Assembly: GCF_008728195.1 (NCBI RefSeq)
Contig: NZ_CP031598.1
Coordinates: 4,216,001 to 4,280,000 of the forward strand
Source: Roseovarius indicus
Lineage (GTDB): Bacteria > Pseudomonadota > Alphaproteobacteria > Rhodobacterales > Rhodobacteraceae
DNA: 64,000 bases
Direction of reading: 5' to 3'
Shown here: in pieces, positions 51,287 to 61,502 of the stretch
Position numbering within the stretch: position 1 is the stretch's first letter
How the letters are laid out: each line of letters begins with the position of its first letter
The notes under the pieces: generated by a model
Told to the model about the DNA's origin: nothing
Databases searched by the model: none
What the model saw: only the letters and a program-made list of their open reading frames with translations
Translations under genes and position numbers: made by a program

Positions 51287-52693
51287 TCAGGCCTGATCCC
51301 ACCAGGGCCCGTGGTGCTTGCCCGCCTGCCCCAGCCTTTCAAAGCCGTGATACCCGAAATAATCGCGCTGCGCCTGTATGATGTTGGCGCTGCCGAAGCC
51401 CTGCCGCATCGTGTCGGCCCATTGCAGCGCCGAGGACAGCGCCGGCACCGCGTGCCCTTGCGCCACCGCCGCGCCGACGACGGCCCTCAGCGCCGGCAGG
51501 GTCCGGCCCAGGGTTTCGGTGAAGCTGGGCGAGAGGATCAGCTCGCCATGCAACAGCTCGCCCCGGAAGGCCGAGGCGATATCGTCAAGCAGGGCCGAGC
51601 GGATGATGCACCCCGCCCGCCAGATCTCGGCGATACGGGCGAAATCGAGCTGCCAGTCATATTCGGCCGAGGCGGCGGCGAGGATGCGGAACCCCTGCGC
51701 ATAGCCCAGGATGCGCGCCGCCATCATCGCGTCGGCCAATGTCGCGCCGTCGGCCTCGATGGCGCCACGGGCCCCGCCGAGTTTCTCCTGCGCTGTCTGC
51801 CGCGTCTCCTTTTCCGACGACCACGCCCGCGCGCCCACGGCGGCCTCGATCATGCTGGCCGCCTGCCCCATCTTCTGCGCCTCGATCACCGTCCAGCGGC
51901 CGGTGCCCTTCTGCCCGGCGGCATCCTTGATGACGTCGACCATCGGGTGCCCGGTCTCGGGGTCGTGATACTGCAGGATATCGGCCGTGATCTCGACGAG
52001 GTAGGAGCGCAGCGGCCCCTTGTTCCACTCGGCGAAAAGCTGGCCGATCTCGGCAGGCGCCCAGGCGGCGCCGTTGCGCAGCAGGCTGTAGATCTCGGCG
52101 ATCATCTGCATGTCGGCATATTCGATGCCGTTATGCACCGTCTTGACGAAATGCCCCGCCCCGTCGGGCCCGAGATGGGCGACGCAGGGCTCGCCCTCGT
52201 ACTGCGCCGCGATGGCGCGCAGGATGGGCTTCAACTGCTGCCAGCTATGCTCGGTGCCGCCCACCATCATCGAGGGGCCGTGCCGCGCGCCCTTTTCACC
52301 ACCCGAAACGCCCATGCCGACGAAATGGATATCTTGTCCCGCCAGCGCGGCCGACCGGCGGCGCGTGAGGTGGAAATCGGCATTCCCGCCGTCGATGATC
52401 GTGTCGCCGGCGGCCAGCAGCGGCACGACCGCGTCGATCATCGCATCCATCGGCGCGCCCGACGGGATCATGAACAGGATCACGCGCGGCGCGGCAAGGT
52501 TGGCGACGAAACCTTCAAGCGTGTCATGCGCGTGCAGCTTGCCACCAAGCGCGCCCGCCTCCTCGACGAACCCGGCAATCCAGTCGGTTTCCCGGTTCGT
52601 GACCGCGACCTCGAACCCCTTCTCCGCCATGTTGAGCGCCAGCGCGCTCCCCATGGTGCCAAGCCCGTAAACGCCGATCTGTGCCTTGGCCAT
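51287..52693 (-). CDS. gndA: 6-phosphogluconate dehydrogenase, decarboxylating
   Basis: Oxidises 6-phosphogluconate to ribulose-5-phosphate, making NADPH and CO2. The 468-residue protein has the cofactor motif GVYGLGTMGSALALNMAEKG, GGNADFHLT, VGMGVSGGEKGARHGPSMM and HNGIEYADMQMIAE with the catalytic Lys (GHFVKTVHNG). The C-terminal YFGYHGFERLG is standard. Many relatives rely on the Entner-Doudoroff pathway, so this gene marks a complete oxidative pentose phosphate branch. Convergent with member 3 of the paralog family. Confidence 0.96.
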   Translation of the reverse strand: MAKAQIGVYGLGTMGSALALNMAEKGFEVAVTNRETDWIAGFVEEAGALGGKLHAHDTLEGFVANLAAPRVILFMIPSGAPMDAMIDAVVPLLAAGDTIIDGGNADFHLTRRRSAALAGQDIHFVGMGVSGGEKGARHGPSMMVGGTEHSWQQLKPILRAIAAQYEGEPCVAHLGPDGAGHFVKTVHNGIEYADMQMIAEIYSLLRNGAAWAPAEIGQLFAEWNKGPLRSYLVEITADILQYHDPETGHPMVDVIKDAAGQKGTGRWTVIEAQKMGQAASMIEAAVGARAWSSEKETRQTAQEKLGGARGAIEADGATLADAMMAARILGYAQGFRILAAASAEYDWQLDFARIAEIWRAGCIIRSALLDDIASAFRGELLHGELILSPSFTETLGRTLPALRAVVGAAVAQGHAVPALSSALQWADTMRQGFGSANIIQAQRDYFGYHGFERLGQAGKHHGPWWDQA

Positions 52694-52765
52694 CTATGCG
52701 CCTTCTCCCGATACCCCGGAATCAGCCTATTGCAAACGTGGACATGTGCAAGCGCATCGGCGGGC

Positions 52766-53668
52766 TCAGGCCTCGCGGCTGACAAGGTAGAGCGAGCCCA
52801 CGAGCAGAAGAACCGCCCCCCAGACCAGCGCGGAATGGCTTTCCCCAAACAGCACGATGCCCCAGCCGATGCCCGCGAAGAGCGAGACGAAAGTGCCGAA
52901 ATTGACGAAAACGCCGCCGGTGTGGCGGATCAGGTAGAAATAGATCAGGCTTTCGACCACGCCCGCCGCGACGAAGACGACGATGGCGGTTTCGGCCAGC
53001 GTCCAGCCCGAGGAAAGCGGCAGGGTGCCGCCGGAAAAGACGGCGAAAATCGGGAAGACCAGCACGGCGGCGGTGATCGTTTCGCCGGTGACCGCCTGCA
53101 TGGCGGTCATGCCCGCGGGCCAGTGGCGGGCAATGTAGATCGACTCGATCCCGTAGGAGACCGGCACGACCAGCGCCAGAAGGATCCAGGGCGCCATGCC
53201 GAAGCCCGGCGCATCGACCTGCGGCACGAGGATCACCGCGACCGACGCCAGCCCCAGCACCACGGCGGCGACACGCCGGGGCGACACCCGCTCCGTGCGC
53301 AGCAACAGGGCGATGATGACCGCGACCACCGGCGACGTGCAGCCGGTCAGGCTGAGCAACCCGGTGCTGATCTCGCCCGCCGCGGTCAGCGCGGCAAAGA
53401 GCGGAATGACATAGCCCAGCACCGAGGTGATGAGCAGGAAGGGCACGACGCCCCGCAGGCTGCGGATATGCTCGCCCCGGACATGCGAGATGGCGAGGAA
53501 GGCCAGCGACAGCAGCACCAGCGCGATCATCACCACGCAAATTTCCGAATACCCACCCTGCGAGGTGAGCTTCAGCATGGCGAATTGCAGCCCCCACATC
53601 ATCCCCATCAGGATGAGCAGCCCCGCCGCCAGAAGGCGGCCGGGCCCGGTGGCGGTGGTGTCGTTCAC
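52766..53668 (-). CDS. EamA/DMT-family transporter
   Basis: A 300-residue, ten-helix drug/metabolite-type exporter with two EamA repeats (about 12-140 and 160-290); [20 protein letters not shown] and [20 protein letters not shown] are the typical helix-turn segments. The GTG start at 53666-53668 overlaps the argF stop by four bases (GTGA), indicating translational coupling to the arginine genes; export of an amino acid is possible but unproven. Confidence 0.83.
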   Translation of the reverse strand: MNDTTATGPGRLLAAGLLILMGMMWGLQFAMLKLTSQGGYSEICVVMIALVLLSLAFLAISHVRGEHIRSLRGVVPFLLITSVLGYVIPLFAALTAAGEISTGLLSLTGCTSPVVAVIIALLLRTERVSPRRVAAVVLGLASVAVILVPQVDAPGFGMAPWILLALVVPVSYGIESIYIARHWPAGMTAMQAVTGETITAAVLVFPIFAVFSGGTLPLSSGWTLAETAIVVFVAAGVVESLIYFYLIRHTGGVFVNFGTFVSLFAGIGWGIVLFGESHSALVWGAVLLLVGSLYLVSREA

Positions 53669-54591
53669 ACGCCCAGGCACCACCGCATGATCGCCTTCTG
53701 CGCGTGCAGCCGGTTCTCGGCCTCGTCCCAGATCACCGACTGGGGCCCGTCCATCACGGCGCTGGTGACCTCTTCCTCGCGGTGGGCCGGCAGGCAATGC
53801 ATGAAGAGCGCATCCGGTTTGGCGTGCGCCATCAGGTCCTCGTTCACCTGGTAGGGCCGCAGCATGTTGTGCCGGCGTTCCTTGGTGGACTGGCTGTCAT
53901 GCATCGACACCCAGGTATCGGCGACGATCAGGTCGGCATCCTGAACGGCCTTGTAAGGGTCGCGCTCGATCGTGATCGTCCGGCCCGCGCGGCGCGCAAG
54001 GCCCACGAACTCGTCTTCCGGGTCAAGCTGCGACGGGCCGGTGAAGGTCAGGTCGAAACCGAACTGCGCCGCGGCATGCAGGAAGGAGGCGCAGACATTG
54101 TTGCCGTCACCCGACCAGACGACCTTCTTGCCGTCGATCGGCCCGCGATGCTCTTCGAAGGTCAGCACGTCGGCCATGATCTGGCAGGGGTGGGTGCGGT
54201 CGGTCAGACCGTTGATCACCGGCACGTCGGAATATTCCGCCATTTCGAGCAGAACGGATTCGTCGAAGGTGCGGATCATGATGAGGTCGACATAGCGGCT
54301 GAGCACGCGGGCGGTGTCGGCGATGGTCTCGCCATGCCCCAGCTGCATCTCGGCGCCAGACAGCAGCATGGTCTGCCCGCCCATCTGGCGCACACCCACG
54401 TCGAAGCTGACGCGCGTCCGGGTCGAGGGCTTCTCGAAGATCAGCGCGACCATCCGGTCTTTCAGCGGCTGGTCGTCATCCGGCGCCCCCCGCAGGCGGC
54501 CGGCGCGGGCGGTCTTCATGGCGCTGGCCTGGTCGAGGATCTGCCGAAGGTCGGCGGGGTCGGTCTTATGGATATCGAGGAAATCGGTCAT
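53665..54591 (-). CDS. argF: Ornithine carbamoyltransferase
   Basis: Makes citrulline from ornithine and carbamoyl phosphate. The 308-residue protein has the carbamoyl-phosphate motif [16 protein letters not shown], the [11 protein letters not shown] block and the ornithine loop [13 protein letters not shown]. Downstream of argD with a repeat in the 77-base gap, and upstream of the EamA gene. Confidence 0.96.
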   Translation of the reverse strand: MTDFLDIHKTDPADLRQILDQASAMKTARAGRLRGAPDDDQPLKDRMVALIFEKPSTRTRVSFDVGVRQMGGQTMLLSGAEMQLGHGETIADTARVLSRYVDLIMIRTFDESVLLEMAEYSDVPVINGLTDRTHPCQIMADVLTFEEHRGPIDGKKVVWSGDGNNVCASFLHAAAQFGFDLTFTGPSQLDPEDEFVGLARRAGRTITIERDPYKAVQDADLIVADTWVSMHDSQSTKERRHNMLRPYQVNEDLMAHAKPDALFMHCLPAHREEEVTSAVMDGPQSVIWDEAENRLHAQKAIMRWCLGV

Positions 54592-54620
54592 GTCGGTCTG
54601 TCTCTTTGATGGCGGCGCAT

Positions 54621-54668
54621 CCGGGGGCCAGCCCCCGGACCCCCGGAGTATTTATGGCAAGATGAAAG
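54621..54668 (+). repeat. Dispersed 3'-end repeat, copy D
   Basis: A GC hairpin CCGGGGG/CCCCCGG (54621-54638) is followed by the motif CCCCCGGAGTATTTATGG and CAAGATGAAAG (54640-54668). It lies in the argD-argF gap and could attenuate transcription into argF on the minus strand. Confidence 0.75.
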
Positions 54669-55862
54669 TCAGGCCGTTTGCTTAGCTTGGGCCAGTTCCA
54701 CTTCAGTGGCGGCCGCGTCGAGGCGGGTGACGGCCTCGGCGACCTCGTCGTCTGACAGATTGAGCGGCGGCAGCAGGCGGATGACGTTGTCGGCCGCCGG
54801 AACCGTGATGACTTCCGCGTCATAGCCGGCCTTGACCACGTCGGCGTTGAGCGCCTTGCACTTCAGCCCCAGCATCAGCCCCGCGCCGCGCACCTCTTCG
54901 AAGACCTCGGGATGGCCGGCGACCAGCCCTTCGAGCTTCTGGCGCAGAAGGCCCGCCTTGCGGTTCACCTCCGACAGGAAGGCGGGGTCGGCCACCAGGT
55001 CCATCACCGCGTTGCCCACGGCACATCCCAGCGGGTTGCCGCCATAGGTCGAGCCATGGGTGCCGGCGGTCATGCCCGAGGCCGCGTCTTCTGTGGCCAG
55101 CACCGCGCCCAGCGGAAAGCCCCCGCCGATGCCCTTGGCGACCATCATGATGTCGGGGTCGACCCCCGCCCATTCATGGGCGAAAAGCTTGCCGGTGCGG
55201 CCCATGCCGCATTGCACCTCGTCGAGGATGAGCAGGATGCCATGCTCGTCGCAGAGATCGCGCAGCCCCTTGAGGCACTGGTCGGGCAGCGGGCGAATGC
55301 CCCCCTCGCCCTGCACCGGTTCGATCAGGATGGCGGCGGTCTCGTCGGTGATCGCGGCTTTCAGCCCGTCATGATCGCCCCAGGCCACGTGGCGGAAGCC
55401 CGGCAGCAGCGGCCCGAAGCCCTTGGTCATCTTCTCCGACCCGGCGGCGGCGATGCCGGCCGAGGAGCGGCCGTGGAAGGAGCCCTCGAAGCCGATGATC
55501 TCGACCTTCTCGGGCTGGCCCTTCTCGTAGAAATACTTCCGCGCCATCTTGACCGCCAGTTCGCAGCTTTCGGTGCCGGAATTGGTGAAGAAGACGGTAT
55601 CGGCAAAGGTCGCCGCCACCAGCTTGTCGGCCAGCGCCTGCTGCTGCGGGATCTGGTAGAGGTTCGACGTGTGCCAGAGCTTGCCCGCCTGCTCGGTCAG
55701 CGCGGCCACCAGCGCGGGGTGCGCATGGCCCAGCGCGTTGACCGCGATACCCGAACCGAGGTCGAGAAATCGGCGCCCGTCATCCTCGATCAGCCAGCTG
55801 CCTTCCCCCTTGGCGAAGGAGAGCGGCGCGCGGTTGTAGGTCGGCAGAACGGACGGGATCAT
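54669..55862 (-). CDS. argD: Acetylornithine/succinyldiaminopimelate-type aminotransferase
   Basis: A 397-residue class III PLP aminotransferase. [55 protein letters not shown] and the PLP Lys in [15 protein letters not shown] mark ArgD. It converts N-acetylornithine to its semialdehyde and feeds argF downstream in the same operon; acetylornithine is the likely substrate because of that context. Confidence 0.94.
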   Translation of the reverse strand: MIPSVLPTYNRAPLSFAKGEGSWLIEDDGRRFLDLGSGIAVNALGHAHPALVAALTEQAGKLWHTSNLYQIPQQQALADKLVAATFADTVFFTNSGTESCELAVKMARKYFYEKGQPEKVEIIGFEGSFHGRSSAGIAAAGSEKMTKGFGPLLPGFRHVAWGDHDGLKAAITDETAAILIEPVQGEGGIRPLPDQCLKGLRDLCDEHGILLILDEVQCGMGRTGKLFAHEWAGVDPDIMMVAKGIGGGFPLGAVLATEDAASGMTAGTHGSTYGGNPLGCAVGNAVMDLVADPAFLSEVNRKAGLLRQKLEGLVAGHPEVFEEVRGAGLMLGLKCKALNADVVKAGYDAEVITVPAADNVIRLLPPLNLSDDEVAEAVTRLDAAATEVELAQAKQTA

Positions 55863-56133
55863 GGCGATAACCTCTGTTGCAGGAAGCCCTTTGATTGCTC
55901 AGGCGGGGCTATGAGTCAAATGTCATGTGAGGATGGCGCGGATACATGGCGCCGGGGATCGAACGCGGGCGGACGTCAGACGCGGGTGCGTCGGCGTCGG
56001 GAAGCAGCGTATGCGAGGCGTGCGATCATGGGCGGGGTCATACCGTCCGACTGCCGCAAGGGAAAGCGAAAACTTGTACCGCGCACAATTTCGCCTCTGG
56101 ACCCTCGCGGTGTTTCGCGCGAAGCCCGGGCCC

Positions 56134-57048
56134 ATGTTCACCCCGCGCGACCAGAACCCGGCGCTTGCCGCCATGCTGACGCTCTGCGCGGCCGGTTTCG
56201 TCGCCGGCACGACGCTTCTGGCCAAGGCGCTCGGCACCGGGGCGCTGGGGCCCGGGATGCACGCGCTGCAGGTTTCGCACGGGCGGTTCCTGTTCGCCTT
56301 CCTCGCCATCGGCGCGGTCACGGTCGTGACGCAGCACCGGCTCTCGCGCCCCGATCTCAGGCTGCACGTCCTGCGCTCGGGGCTCGGCTGGGGCGGGGTC
56401 ACGCTGATGTTCGCGGCCGCCGCCTTCATCCCGCTGAGCGACGCCACCGCGATCAGCTTCCTCAACCCGGTCTTCGCAATGATGCTGGCGATCCCGTTTC
56501 TGGGCGAAACCGTGGGCCGCGTGCGCTGGAGCGCGGCCGGCATCGCGCTTCTGGGCGCGGCGATCCTGACCCGCCCGGGCAGCGGCGTGATCGAGCTGGG
56601 GGCGCTGCTGGCGCTCGGGGCGGCCTTTCTCCTGGGGGCAGAGATGATCCCGATCAAGCGCCTGTCGGGGCGCGAGGGGACGGTGCAGATCCTGCTGATG
56701 AACAACGGCATCGGGCTGCTCATCGCGACGGTCGCGGCCGCCTTCGTGTGGCAATGGCCGAGCCCGCAGCAATGGGCGGCCCTGGCGGCGATCGGCGTGC
56801 TGATGGCCTCGGCGCAGGCCTGTTTCGTCAACGCCATGGCCCGGGCCGACGCAAGCTTCGTCGCGCCCTTCTTCTATGCCGCGCTGGTCTTTGCCGCGCT
56901 TTACGACGCCCTGGTCTTCGGGGTGATCCCCGACACCGTCTCGTTGATCGGTGCGGCCATCATCCTGTGCGGCGCCGGTCTGCTGGCGTGGCGCGAGGCA
57001 CGGCTGGGCAAGCGACGGCCGCGCGTGCCTCCGTCGCAACCCGGCTGA
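56134..57048 (+). CDS. EamA/DMT-family transporter
   Basis: A 304-residue, ten-helix exporter with two EamA repeats (AAFIPLSDATAISFLNPVFA in the first, FVAPFFYAALVFAALYDALV in the second). Substrate unknown. The ATG at 56134 begins the conserved MFTPRDQNPALAAML. It heads the plus-strand run to 60994, 76 bases before the next gene. Confidence 0.82.
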   Translation: MFTPRDQNPALAAMLTLCAAGFVAGTTLLAKALGTGALGPGMHALQVSHGRFLFAFLAIGAVTVVTQHRLSRPDLRLHVLRSGLGWGGVTLMFAAAAFIPLSDATAISFLNPVFAMMLAIPFLGETVGRVRWSAAGIALLGAAILTRPGSGVIELGALLALGAAFLLGAEMIPIKRLSGREGTVQILLMNNGIGLLIATVAAAFVWQWPSPQQWAALAAIGVLMASAQACFVNAMARADASFVAPFFYAALVFAALYDALVFGVIPDTVSLIGAAIILCGAGLLAWREARLGKRRPRVPPSQPG

Positions 57049-57123
57049 CCCCTGACGCCACGCCCCCTTTGACAAGCCGGGCCCTGATTTGGCTTACTCT
57101 GTCGGCGAACACCGGGAGGCTGC

Positions 57124-57522
57124 ATGCCGCTTCAAATTCTTCTACCCATGGTGGTGGCCGGCATTGCCGGGATCGTGATCCTGCTGCATCTGCTGGGCCG
57201 GTCGGAACTGGCGCGCTTCGACGACGAGGCATCTGCAAGGCAGGCGTGGCTTCGCGAATATTCCGACGCGCCACCGACCCGGGTGATCCTCAGCCACGAC
57301 CGCCACGCCGCCCTGATCGAGACGGAGTACGGCTCGGGCGTGGTCTGGCCGATGGGCATGGACACCACGGCCCGCTACCTGAGCGGCGCGGACATCCAGC
57401 GGACGAAAGACGGCCTCCGCGTCGATCTTCCCGATTTCGCGGCGCCCCGCATCCGGCTAAGACTGGACGATGACGAGGCCGATCTCTGGCCGACCTTCAT
57501 GCGCAAGAAAGGCAACGGATGA
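57124..57522 (+). CDS. Unknown membrane-anchored protein
   Basis: A 132-residue protein with an N-terminal membrane helix (MPLQILLPMVVAGIAGIVIL) and a soluble part containing VWPMGMDTTARYLSGADI. I do not recognise a function. Its stop overlaps the sterol desaturase ATG by four bases, so the two are coupled. Confidence 0.7.
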   Translation: MPLQILLPMVVAGIAGIVILLHLLGRSELARFDDEASARQAWLREYSDAPPTRVILSHDRHAALIETEYGSGVVWPMGMDTTARYLSGADIQRTKDGLRVDLPDFAAPRIRLRLDDDEADLWPTFMRKKGNG

Positions 57523-58466
57523 CCGATCAACTGACCTATCCGGACGTGGTGAATTTCGCCGTGCCCTTCTTCATCGCCGCCATTCTCGCCGAACTGGTCT
57601 GGATCATGGTCAAGCGCCGCGGCGGCCGGTACGAGACGCGCGACGCGCTGACCTCGCTGCTGATGGGCGCGGGAAACGTGGCCTCGGGCATCATCCTGGG
57701 CTTCGTGGCCTACGGCTTCTTCATGGTCCTGTGGGAGATCACGCCGCTCGACCTTGGCACCTCCGTCTGGGTGGTGCTGCTGTGCTTCGTGCTGGATGAC
57801 CTGCGCTATTACTGGGTCCACCGCTTCGGCCACCGCATCCGCTGGGTCTGGGCCAGCCACGTGAACCACCATTCCAGCCAGCATTACAACCTCACCACCG
57901 CCCTGCGCCAGACATGGACGGGCACGTTCACCTTCATGATGCTGGTGCGCGCGCCGCTGATCCTGCTGGGGTTCCACCCGGCGATGGTGCTGTTCTGCGG
58001 CGGGCTGAACCTGATCTACCAGTTCTGGATTCACACCGAGGCGATCGGCCGGATGCCCCGCTGGTTCGAGGCGGTGATGAACACGCCCAGCCACCACCGG
58101 GTGCATCACGGGCGCAACCCGCGCTATCTCGATGCCAACTATGCCGGCGTCTTCATCATCTGGGACAAGATGTTCGGCACCTTCGTACCCGAATACGAGA
58201 AGGAAAAGGTCGATTACGGCCTCGTCCACAATATCGGCACCTTCAACCCGCTGCGCGTGGCCTTTCACGAATGGGTGGCGATCTGGCGCGATGCGACCCA
58301 GCCGGGCCTTCGCCTGCGCGACCGGCTGATGTATTGCGTGATGCCCCCGGGCTGGAGCCATGACGGCTCGCGCAGCATGTCCGACGGGATCAAGCGGCGC
58401 CACCTCGAGGCGCATCCGGAAGAAGCCGGCACGCCCGGCTTCACCGACATGGCGGGCCGGCCGTGA
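57519..58466 (+). CDS. Sterol desaturase/fatty acid hydroxylase family protein
   Basis: A 315-residue membrane di-iron oxygenase with about four helices and the His clusters HRFGH, HVNHHSSQHYN and HRVHHGRN (one of the three typical pairs each). Bacteria use relatives to hydroxylate lipids or carotenoids; the substrate here is unknown. Coupled upstream to a small membrane protein and downstream to a GNAT gene by 4-base overlaps. Confidence 0.9.
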   Translation: MTDQLTYPDVVNFAVPFFIAAILAELVWIMVKRRGGRYETRDALTSLLMGAGNVASGIILGFVAYGFFMVLWEITPLDLGTSVWVVLLCFVLDDLRYYWVHRFGHRIRWVWASHVNHHSSQHYNLTTALRQTWTGTFTFMMLVRAPLILLGFHPAMVLFCGGLNLIYQFWIHTEAIGRMPRWFEAVMNTPSHHRVHHGRNPRYLDANYAGVFIIWDKMFGTFVPEYEKEKVDYGLVHNIGTFNPLRVAFHEWVAIWRDATQPGLRLRDRLMYCVMPPGWSHDGSRSMSDGIKRRHLEAHPEEAGTPGFTDMAGRP

Positions 58467-58954
58467 AGGCCACCTTTCCCGGCTTCACCCGGCCCATGCG
58501 GCCGGGTGAGGAAGAGGTCGTGACCGACCTGCTCGACGCGGCCTTCGGCGGCACCGAGGAAAGCCGCCTCGTCACGACCCTGCGAAAGAAGGGCGAGATG
58601 GGCGGCGAGATGGTGTTGCCGCTGGGCGATCGGATCATCGGCTATTACGCCCTGTCGCATTTCCGTGCGCCGCAAGGCTGGCTTTGCCTTGCGCCGGTGG
58701 CGGTCGCCCCCGACCTGCAACGCCATGGCCACGGCCGCCGGATGATCCGGCAACTGACGGAATGGGCGCGGCTGTCGGGGCAATATGTCGTCGTGCTGGG
58801 GCAGGTGGAGTTCTACGAAAAGGCCGGCTTCCGACAGGACCGCGCGACCAGGCTCACCTCGCCCTACCCGATCGAGCACACGCTGCTCGCCGGGCCCGGC
58901 AACGCCGCACCGAAGGAAACGCTGCGCTATCCGAAATCCTTCGACGGGCTCTGA
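58463..58954 (+). CDS. GNAT-family N-acetyltransferase
   Basis: A 163-residue acetyltransferase. LAPVAVAPDLQRHGHGRRMIRQL is the acetyl-CoA binding motif and VEFYEKAGF the C-terminal motif. The GTG start overlaps the desaturase stop (GTGA). No reliable substrate. It shares one base with the following EamA start (TGATG). Confidence 0.85.
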   Translation: MKATFPGFTRPMRPGEEEVVTDLLDAAFGGTEESRLVTTLRKKGEMGGEMVLPLGDRIIGYYALSHFRAPQGWLCLAPVAVAPDLQRHGHGRRMIRQLTEWARLSGQYVVVLGQVEFYEKAGFRQDRATRLTSPYPIEHTLLAGPGNAAPKETLRYPKSFDGL

Positions 58955-59796
58955 TGCGGCTCGTCCTGCTCACCGCGCTGACCATGGTGGCCTTCGCCGC
59001 CAACTCGATATTGAACCGGATGGCGCTGGCGGGCGGGCATATCGGCGCCAGCGATTTCGGCACGATCCGCCTTTTCGCCGGGGCGGTGATGCTGGCCGCC
59101 CTGTGCCTCGTCCTGCGCCGCGGGCTGCGGCTGGGCGGGCCGGCCCGCATCGTGGGCGTGCTGGCGCTGCTCGTCTACATCTACGGGTTTTCGCTGGCCT
59201 ACGGCGCGCTCGACGCGGGGCTCGGCGCGCTGATCCTCTTCGGCACGGTGCAGATCACCATGTTCGCGGGCGGCCTGCTGTCGCGCGAGGCGATGCCCGC
59301 CCGCCGCTGGCTCGGGGCGGCGCTGGCGCTCTCGGGCCTTGTGTGGCTGCTCTGGCCCACCGGGCCGGTGCAGGTGAGCGTTCGCCACGGGCTTTTCATG
59401 GCGGCGGCCGGCGTGGGCTGGGGGATCTACTCGCTCGCCGGGCGCAAGGCAGATGACGCGCTTCAGGCGACGGCCGCCAACTTCATCCTCGCCTCGCCCG
59501 TGGGCGTCGTGATCGGCCTCGCCCTGCCGGTCGACGCGGTGGAAATAGCCCTGCCCGGCGTGGCGCTCGCCATCCTCTCGGGCGCGGTGACCTCGGGAAT
59601 GGGCTATGCGCTCTGGTACTCGGTGCTCCCCCGCCTCGACGCCTCGGTCGCGGCGGTGGCACAGCTGACGGTGCCGGTGATCGCCATCCTCGGCGGCATG
59701 CTGTTCTTGGGCGAGGTGCTCGAGGCGAAGACGGTACTGGCCTCGGCGCTGGTGCTGGGCGGCGTGGCGGTCTCGGTGCTGCGGCGGCGGGGCTGA
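58954..59796 (+). CDS. EamA/DMT-family transporter
   Basis: A 280-residue exporter with two EamA repeats; ALDAGLGALILFGTVQITMF and LDASVAAVAQLTVPVIAILGG are typical. The start overlaps the GNAT stop by one base. Last gene of the coupled group 57124-59796. Substrate unknown. Confidence 0.83.
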   Translation: MRLVLLTALTMVAFAANSILNRMALAGGHIGASDFGTIRLFAGAVMLAALCLVLRRGLRLGGPARIVGVLALLVYIYGFSLAYGALDAGLGALILFGTVQITMFAGGLLSREAMPARRWLGAALALSGLVWLLWPTGPVQVSVRHGLFMAAAGVGWGIYSLAGRKADDALQATAANFILASPVGVVIGLALPVDAVEIALPGVALAILSGAVTSGMGYALWYSVLPRLDASVAAVAQLTVPVIAILGGMLFLGEVLEAKTVLASALVLGGVAVSVLRRRG

Positions 59797-59884
59797 GCCC
59801 CGTGGCCGATTAACCTCGCGCAATCCGGGCCGCCCGGCGCCGTGATAGCCTGCACGCATCCCTTTCCCTTGCGGAGGATGCACG

Positions 59885-60994
59885 ATGTTCCGACTGCTCG
59901 TCTTTCTCACCGCCCTCTCGTGGGTGACCGCCCCGGCCCTGGCCGAGGGCGGCTTTCTCGGCATCGGCGGCGATGTCTACCGCGCCGCGCAAAGCGTGAC
60001 CTACGACACGGGCGACGCCGACGACCTGTTCCTCGCCGGCGAGACGGTGCGCGCCACCGCCGCGGCAACCGGCACGGCCCATGTGGCCGGCCGCTGGATC
60101 ACGCTCGAGGGCGACATCGGCGGTGACCTCTACGCCGCCGGCATGACCGTGAAGATCGAGGCGCCGGTCGTGGGCGACGCCACGGTCACCGGCTACGAGG
60201 TGACGCTGGGCGAGATCGGCGGCGACCTGCGCGCCAGCGGCTCCAAGCTCTCCCTCGACGGGCCGGTGGGCGGCTATGCCCTGCTGGCGGGCGAGACGCT
60301 CACGCTTGGTGCCCCGATCGCGGGCGACGCCCATGTCATGGCCCGCGAGGTGGAGTTCGGCCGCGACGCGCAGGTCGACGGCCGGCTGGTGCTCTATGAG
60401 GCCGAGCCCGGCACGCTCGACGTGCCCGAAACCGTCGCCCCCGCCGACCGGATCGAACGGCGCACCCTGCCGGAATGGGAAGGCGAGCTGGGCGCGATCC
60501 GGCCGCCCAGCCTGGGCGAGATCATCGCCCGCTACCTGATGGGGATCGTGATCGTCGCCGGCATCGCGGCGCTGGTCGCCGCGCTGGCCCCGAAGACACT
60601 GGCCGAAATCCGGGCGCAGCTTCTTGTCCACCCGGCAAGGTCGCTGTGGTTCGGCTTCCTCGCGCAATCCCTGCTGATCGGCGCGATGGTGGTGCTGGCG
60701 ATCTCCGTCGTGGGGCTGCTGCTCAGCCCTGCCATGGCGGTGGTGGCGGGGCTCACGGGGCTGGCCGGTTACATCCTCGGCGCCTACGCCTTCGGCGTGG
60801 GGTTGCTTCAGGCCGTCGGCCGCCCCCTGCCCGCGCAATGGAGCGAGCGGGCCATCGCCGGTGCGCTTGGCGCGGCCGTGGCGTGCCTTCTGGCGCTCAT
60901 CCCCTTCGTCGGCTGGCTCTTCGTGCTGGCCCTGACGCTGGCCGGGGTCGGGGCGGCGGTGCTGCACCTCCTGCGCCCGCGCTTCTTCGCCTGA
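59885..60994 (+). CDS. Bactofilin-like beta-repeat domain fused to a membrane domain
   Basis: A 369-residue precursor. After a signal peptide (LTALSWVTAPALAEG), residues about 25-165 carry Gly-rich beta-repeats at roughly 17-20 residue spacing (ITLEGDIGGDLYAAGMTVKI, VTLGEIGGDLRASGSKLSL, LSLDGPVGGYALLAGETLTL), as in polymer-forming cytoskeletal proteins but outside the membrane. Residues about 210-369 hold four membrane helices of an unassigned domain. Function unknown; an envelope scaffold is a guess. Confidence 0.78.
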   Translation: MFRLLVFLTALSWVTAPALAEGGFLGIGGDVYRAAQSVTYDTGDADDLFLAGETVRATAAATGTAHVAGRWITLEGDIGGDLYAAGMTVKIEAPVVGDATVTGYEVTLGEIGGDLRASGSKLSLDGPVGGYALLAGETLTLGAPIAGDAHVMAREVEFGRDAQVDGRLVLYEAEPGTLDVPETVAPADRIERRTLPEWEGELGAIRPPSLGEIIARYLMGIVIVAGIAALVAALAPKTLAEIRAQLLVHPARSLWFGFLAQSLLIGAMVVLAISVVGLLLSPAMAVVAGLTGLAGYILGAYAFGVGLLQAVGRPLPAQWSERAIAGALGAAVACLLALIPFVGWLFVLALTLAGVGAAVLHLLRPRFFA

Positions 60995-61004
60995 GGCGCG
61001 CCGG

Positions 61005-61502
61005 TCACTCCGGCCCGCGCACCTCCAGCACTTCCAGCGCCACCGTCCCGGTGGGCTTCACCCAGTCGACCACATCCCCCGGCTCGGCCTCCAACAGCGC
61101 GCGCGCCAGGGGCGAGACATGGGTGATCAGCCCCTTCTCGGGGTCGGCCTCGTCCTCTCCGACGATGGTATAGGTGGCCTCCCGATCCTCCTCGTCGACG
61201 ACGACGACAGTCGTGCCGAACTGCACCCGCTCCGGCGCCTCCGGCGGCGTCACGAGGATCGCGCTCGATACCCGCGCCTCGACATAGCGCAGATCGCGTT
61301 CGGCCACGGCCAGCGGGGTCAGGTCGCTGGCCGTCTCCTGTTCGGCGCGCAGACGGCCCACCTCGGCCTCCAGCGCCGCGGCCCGCGCCTTCAGCGCCGC
61401 CAGCCCGCGCGGGGTGACATGGTTGGGATGCGGGCTGATCGGCAGGTCGGGCAGCCGCTCGGGCCCGCCGCCATCGTCCTCTTTCGTGAAGGCCTTGTTC
61501 AT
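61005..61502 (-). CDS. GreA/GreB-family transcription elongation factor
   Basis: A 165-residue protein of the GreA/GreB family. The N-terminal helical region (about 28-78) is the coiled coil; the C-terminal FKBP-like domain has VQFGTTVVVVDEEDREATYT and LARALLEAEPGDVVDW. The start [10 protein letters not shown] is that of GreB-like proteins, which rescue backtracked polymerase. Its ATG overlaps the NUDIX stop by four bases. Confidence 0.88.
   Translation of the reverse strand: MNKAFTKEDDGGGPERLPDLPISPHPNHVTPRGLAALKARAAALEAEVGRLRAEQETASDLTPLAVAERDLRYVEARVSSAILVTPPEAPERVQFGTTVVVVDEEDREATYTIVGEDEADPEKGLITHVSPLARALLEAEPGDVVDWVKPTGTVALEVLEVRGPE

Noticed and set aside
55930..55990. tRNA T-loop-like phrase near GGGATCGAAC
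   Set aside because: The flanking bases do not form a T stem, and no acceptor or anticodon arm can be drawn.
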